NCBI GenBank assembly: GCA_027627225.1
Contig: CM051029.1
Span: 1,242,001-1,306,000 of the forward strand
Source: Congeria kusceri
Lineage: Eukaryota > Mollusca > Bivalvia > Myida > Dreissenidae
DNA length: 64,000 nucleotides
Direction: 5' to 3'
Positions within the stretch are counted from its first letter, which is position 1; every line of letters begins with the position of its first letter. The position numbers were made by a program, and so were the translations under genes. This document shows, in pieces, positions 58,431-64,000 of the stretch. Under the pieces are notes generated by a model. It was not told the DNA's origin. It worked only from the letters and a program-made list of their open reading frames with translations, and did no database searches.

Positions 58431-61400
58431 TAACAATAGATAATATACCTACTACGATTAGCACATTGTTTTTGATTATGAGTTATATAAATACAAGTAT
58501 TATTATTAAAATATGTGTTATAAATGGAATACAGTTATTGCTGAAAGCTTTCCCTATATCAGATAGGTTATTTGTAAGTTTGAATTTATTGCATTCTGAC
58601 TGTATATTCTAAAATGTATAAAACCATTGTGATACATGTATATAACACTACTAAACACGATTTGTTTAAACTTTGTATTTACATCACAAGATATTTACCT
58701 ATATTTTTATGCAATATACGTCTCACACGAACGCTGTATATATGCATGTTGTATGTGAAATAAGAGCTTGTTTGACTTGCATTTTATATCAATTTATTTT
58801 ACTTGCGTCTCTGAATTGTCTCAAATTATACCATGTCTCATACTTACGATAATTTTTGCGTATTGAAAACTAGAAGGTACAAATTGCTATTGCCACTGAA
58901 CTTGATTGCAGTCAATCTCAGTAACTTTTGTTTTTTCCACCCCTTGAAATGTACTATTTGAAAAGGTTTTGACAATATACATAAGGACATAAAGCATCGT
59001 AACAAAACAATTATACATGCTTTTTTATATAATCTATCAATAGTTTTACTAGCAAAATCAACGAGCAGATAAACTTGTTTTATAATCTAACGTCGATTCT
59101 ATTTAACTAACAAGATTCTGATAAATTCGAAAACACTACTGAATCAAACAAAACAAATAAAATGACGTCAGAGAGTCAACAAAATGACGTCTTTGCTGAT
59201 CGTAAACAGAAAAGAACGCTGTGATGGTTTCACTGTTATTTGTACAGGTTTTAATCCATATGTCAGGAATCAAGAAATAAATTCCACAAATGTATTTAGC
59301 GGATATGACATGAATGTATGTTTAGTATTAAATATATTAGTCGTTAAATACCTACATAAGCGCTCCTATGTCCGATTGTATTTCAGATTGAACAGGCTTT
59401 ACATTAAACTGACACGAATTGATTGTGTTTACCCCAGGCGCAGACAAACTATCTTAAATATAACGTTCTTACAGGGTAACTTAAAAAATTTAAGGTTTTT
59501 AACAAGAAGAAAAAAAGCTGATATCATGCCCACACGGACATAAAACAATAAATATAGGTTTATCAATAGCTATCAGTGTGCGCTTGAAATTGAAGAGCCT
59601 CGGCAAGCAAGTTTGCCGCAATCAATATAGCTCTGACCTAAATTTTCGCATTGGTTGCACATGACATTGAAGTGGTTTTGTGTTTTGTTGATTGTTTGGA
59701 CTATGGTCACAGTCAATTTGAGCGAACACTTTAGACTATTGTCTGAAGCGTTTAGACAATTGTTACTGCTTACCTATACACAATACTATCGACAACCTAT
59801 TACTTGGCCTCGTGCACTTATAATATTTAAATATAATCTATATCTACCCGTATTTAGACTGATTACGTAAATCACCCAGATTGAAACTTGATCAGAAATG
59901 TTGTTTTATGTTTTATATAATGGATTGCAAGCATTATACTAATAACCACACACTGAATGCTTAAATAGTTATTTTGTAAGATTTTATAGTTTTGTATTGC
60001 ATAGTTGATTTCTGATGTGATCGGTCAAAATTGACTGCAATGTTTGTAAAACACAATATGTTTTATAAATTGTAAAATCTACTTCAGGCAGCCATTTAAA
60101 AGCTCTTAATGATGTATACGCACGCAGACATATGAAATGATTGAAATAAGATCCACGATATTTATCTACGAGTAGGGTAAACTGCGTTATAATAAGCCTT
60201 TGTTAGGTTATTCGCATATCTTCTTCCACTTGTATAATGTGGGCGTTTTGTTTTTAGTTCTCATGTACAAAGCAATATCGAAGGAGTGTCGGCGTAAAAC
60301 TAAATCAACTAATTACATGACATTCGAATTGTTCACCATTTTAACGTCAGCAGTATTTAACAACATGTTGTTTACAATGACCGGAAATATAATATAATGA
60401 CAAGCTTATAAATACTCGTTTCGCAAGGAAGTTTTAAACCCGAGAGATAGGAAGTATTTCATCGATAACAGCTCTGCCTGTCTGGGTAAGTCATCGGAAA
60501 TACATTAAAGTCAATATTTTCATCCTTTTACACAGTTGCACGGCAACCACACTCAATCTTTCCGGACAGAAAGGAAGCGACAGACAGGTTTGCAACACCT
60601 CATTCATCGAAAATAAAAACTATGCTTTGAAGGGGTATCCATTGCATAAGACCGGGATTTCCCAAGGTGATATAAGGTTGCACATGTACAATGTGTAGCT
60701 ATGAGGCGTGTAGCAATGAGGCGTGCATATTTTGAGCGCAAACACTCACGTACGCAATGCTAAAGGCACGCGATTTTGAAAAATAAAAACAATCTTAATG
60801 TATTGAATGTAATGAAAAAAAACATAGTATCCCATGATTAACTGTACCATGTACCATGATTAATTTGTAGTTATCATTTTATAAAAGGGTTATGGGATAT
60901 TGGTAGATACTGTGAATGGACTTGATACGGAATTTAGACCTCCATTTAGTAAACATATTTCCCAACATGTAAACATTCTTAGTATTTAGTATTTATAAAT
61001 ATTTTACACGGATACATATGATTCTCGGATTAATAAAACTGATTATTATTTTGTTGTATGTAAAAATGTACAACGCATAAAGTTATTTTATTCAGTTGTG
61101 TACATTGCGCAAAGGAAACTCCTGTTTGCCTAATGCGGATTTGGAGCCTTTAAAATACGGTTCGTTATGTGCAAACAACGGAGCCTTGACATAGTTAAAT
61201 ACATGTTTATATGGTTTTAAGTCGGGCGATATGCTATCAGTTAACATGCGAACATTGAATGCAGTAAGTATGACATAGCATGTAATATGATCCGCGCAAT
61301 ACCACTTATACAAAGGGGAGCTAATACATGAATTATATTTTCCAAACAAATGAAACATGCAATATATTTTGTGTATGCCAACTGTTATTGGGTTTAATTG

Positions 61401-62519
61401 TTTGGAATTAAATTTTGGACATTTAATTATACAAATACTAATAACCAGAATGATCAACATACTTAGAATGAGATAGTGCTTGATACAAATGTGAATAGAA
61501 ACATAAATATAATTGTTATAGTTATACAGATTTACTGAACACAGAGTCCGCTTTTGATTAATGCTAGTTCAAATAAATACAAGTGCATTTGTATTCAGAA
61601 TCGAAGTACGTGGACACAGACATTGTACTCCATGCGCAACTATACTGAAAAGCAGTATTTATTCGTAGTTTATTTTCTCTCAAAATGTAGAATTGTTGCT
61701 GCTCTGAATGAATTTGACAGGCCATTTTTCGTGGAAAATATCCTATCATGCTGGTTTGGCGTCACTACACATAACTGAGTACTTATTAACAGTTAAATGC
61801 GATGAGCATAACCGATTTCCGATTCGCACAGTGCAGCATTGCTTAAAGCTAAAAAGGTACACATGTGCAACCAGTTGATTAAATCTATTGTTGCATGTCA
61901 AAGTGTTATAATAATTAATATTGTTTATTAAATTGTTTTCTTTGCTCAAATATTGTTTGCTGATTGTGGATAAAGAGGCTTTTAGTATTATAGACCGTAT
62001 TGCAATTAGTTGAATTTAAGTCGCAATTTATATTCTGGTCTTCATCAATCTTCATTGTCATGCATCTGTATAATTGTATCTATCACTGTTTGTTAAAGTA
62101 ATTCATAGTCATGGATTGAGGTTTATACGCAATATGTGCATTAATGATGTACAATTCCAGAATGTAACACCAGATTATGCCCTGTTCTTGAGTTACGGTA
62201 CGGCAGATCCGTGCATTCTTCATTTATTTTATCTGAGGTTGAATTTCGAAAATTTTGTTTTAGAATCGACATTTATATTAATATCAAAATTAACAGGAAA
62301 ATGAAAAGAAAACTGTTATCCGACAAATCTATTTCACTAGTTAACCTTATTGATATGGTAATGTTTGTATACAATGTATATATGTGAATATGAATGCATA
62401 TATATGCATCAAAATGGGAATATTGTTCATGCCGTCTTTTTCTTATGATGTAAGTTAACCATGTCGCGACCACATTTCTCGGTGTGTCCTTCTTAGTTGA
62501 TTTTGTCACTATCGCCTCC
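58431..62519. other. Intergenic stretch without recognised genes
   Basis: AT-rich. Several frames of 60-120 codons (59184-59543, 61092-61460) lack homology-like motifs or flanking splice sites. A GC-richer patch near 60650-60770 with GAGGCGTG repeats may be an old element. Nothing else is seen. Confidence 0.45.
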
Positions 62520-62686
62520 CTATGTTTGCGTTGATTTTGTGCGAGTACGTTTGTTTTGTTTTTCTTCTTCAAAGTCCATGTCGATATTGATATCTTCCAT
62601 ATTCAAATCCTCGTCTCTTCTTCTTTGCGTGTCACTGTTGTTGTTGCGTGCTTCTCTATCGGCAAAACGCTTGCAAAATTCCACAA
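62520..62686 (-). CDS. Last exon of a membrane protein: cytoplasmic tail
   Basis: Minus strand, acceptor TTTTTTTCAAG. VVEFCKRFADREARNNNSD, then RRRDEDLNMEDINIDMDFEE, EKQNKRTRTKSTQT and TAG (complement of 62520-62522). A highly charged tail with alternating basic and acidic blocks. Phase 1 entry matches the exon at 63034-63126. Family not recognised. Confidence 0.6.
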
Positions 62687-63033
62687 CTTGAAAAAAAACG
62701 TATACAATATTTAAGGAAAAGATTACTTCCTATACAATACTCTTTGTGAAAATACAACAACATTGTATTCTGAGACATAGCGTACACTTGTTGCAGTCAT
62801 TTCTTTTGTTAAACAAATGGAAGACTCAATGCGTCTTTAACAGGTGGGTAACATCAGCAATTCTCAGATTAATACCAGGCTAGCCCTATGTCAGCACGCA
62901 ACTGCGAATAGAATGCGGGTATACTATCAAGTGCAGTCTCTGGTAAACGTTCTAACTCTAACGGCTTTTGTTATTAGACTAGGTCATGTATTCGAATATA
63001 ATAACAATGATTACACTATCAAACAAAAATTAC

Positions 63034-63126
63034 CTTTCTGGATGAAAACACATACTCCTGCGCCTGTTAGTAATCCACCAGCAACAGGACCAAGAATTAA
63101 CGCCAATGGGCATTCTTCTGTGCGGC
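63034..63126 (-). CDS. Transmembrane exon of a type I membrane protein
   Basis: Minus strand, acceptor ATTATCCAG, donor GTAATT. It encodes RTEECPLALILGPVAGGLLT, then GAGVCVFIQK. LALILGPVAGGLLTGAGVCV is a clear membrane helix preceded by a Cys. 93 nt, phase 1-1, and it joins V-V-E-F-C-K of the final exon in frame. The ectodomain exons should lie at higher coordinates; none were recognised before the window end. Unrelated to the Ig-PTP units as far as can be seen. Confidence 0.6.
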
Positions 63127-64000
63127 CTGGATAATACAGGTTCAAACAGTATTGATATATACGGATTTATAAACGTTTATTATGGCTCGAACATATACGT
63201 TTGCTGCTGACCTTTATGCATAAACGTACTGGAATAAGTGGTCTTCGTTCCTGTAGCTAATACCGTTGTTTGTTCTGAAATAAATACATATGCCGTGTCA
63301 CCCTAAGTTCGTGGTCTAATTTACGTTTGTGACGCATGCGTGTTAATAAGTTCTGCTATCTCACCAATGAGTTGGATAAAACACAATTTGCAATGTCCTC
63401 TTTGCAAACAAAGTGATAAAAAGACCGATTGGTGTTGCTATTTCATGTATATAATAAGTTATATTACCTATCCCTATTGATCTGTGTCGTTTGGAAGATT
63501 CTCATAATTTGGTGGGTTCTGATTGGCCGGCCTACTTTGGTTGTGAAAGAGTGTTTACAGCATCAATTTAGTTTCACTTTGCTTGTGCTGGACCAAACTG
63601 GTGCTGATCAACAACCAAAAATCTTGGTTAAAACTAGCGTTTTTGAAAATACACACTCCTTATCATATTTTTTAAAAGGTAACAATATTGGCCTTACGAA
63701 ATTTACACACTTGTTCAATTTTCTGTGTGCAGGTTTAACTTTAAGTTTCATGAATCTATAAATATTCTGTTGTATTATTTCTTGTTCTTAAATATTAAAT
63801 ATATGATAAAATTTCACGCAGCGATTCGCGGGTAGGAATGCTCACTTCAAGTTAAAAGTTTGAAAATGTCAGTCAAATATATATATATATTACCGAAAAT
63901 AGCAAAATTCCATTGAGAAATAAACACAAGAGAGATAATCATACTTGTGCAATTATTGTTGGAAAACTGTTCTAAATATACGATTTTTGTAGAACGAAAT
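63127..64000. other. Sequence upstream of the minus-strand membrane exon
   Basis: AT-rich, presumably intron of the minus-strand gene. No further exon could be identified on either strand. Confidence 0.4.

Overview
This is eukaryotic, intron-rich, AT-rich DNA with many long simple-sequence arrays, small inverted-repeat (MITE-like) elements and decayed non-LTR and Crypton elements. The gene content and repeat style suggest a bivalve mollusc. That species-level guess is an inference; nothing in the window proves it.

The backbone of the window is a plus-strand tandem cluster of three related gene units, each opening with a short signal-peptide exon that ends in phase 1 (4868, 13585, 28729). The ancestral gene can be read by comparing the units: signal peptide, nine immunoglobulin (Ig) domains with one phase 1-1 exon per domain, one fibronectin type III (FN3) domain, a transmembrane helix, a basic juxtamembrane tail and two tandem protein tyrosine phosphatase (PTP) domains. 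It is a receptor-type PTP with an unusually Ig-rich ectodomain.

Unit A (4868-8679) is a relic: signal exon plus broken Ig7, Ig8 and Ig9. Between A and B lies a displaced, near-identical copy of the Ig1-Ig2 region of unit B (10145-11118), bracketed by two copies of an unrelated ~230 bp sequence. Unit B (13585-23307) keeps signal peptide, Ig1-Ig8 and part of Ig9 with good splice sites. It has one frameshift (in Ig5), then a stop inside Ig9, followed by a LINE; FN3, membrane and phosphatase exons are absent. If expressed it would be a secreted Ig protein. Unit C (28729-58330) keeps the whole 3' half, including both PTP domains and a final exon with a polyadenylation signal, but most exons carry a stop, frameshift or splice-site loss, so it reads as a pseudogene.

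Between B and C sit a LINE fragment with a (TTCTG)n tail (23870-25803), a minus-strand CR1/L2-like fragment (26040-27005) and a Crypton-like tyrosine-recombinase fragment truncated by it (27006-28014). Unit C introns hold microsatellites, a tRNA-derived SINE head and a GC-richer candidate element. The last D2 intron contains a large (CAGA)n array.

At the right end, two phase-compatible minus-strand exons (62520-63126) give the membrane helix and cytoplasmic tail of an unrelated type I membrane protein whose 5' part is not seen. The rest (1-3804, 58431-62519, 63127-64000) shows no recognisable genes.
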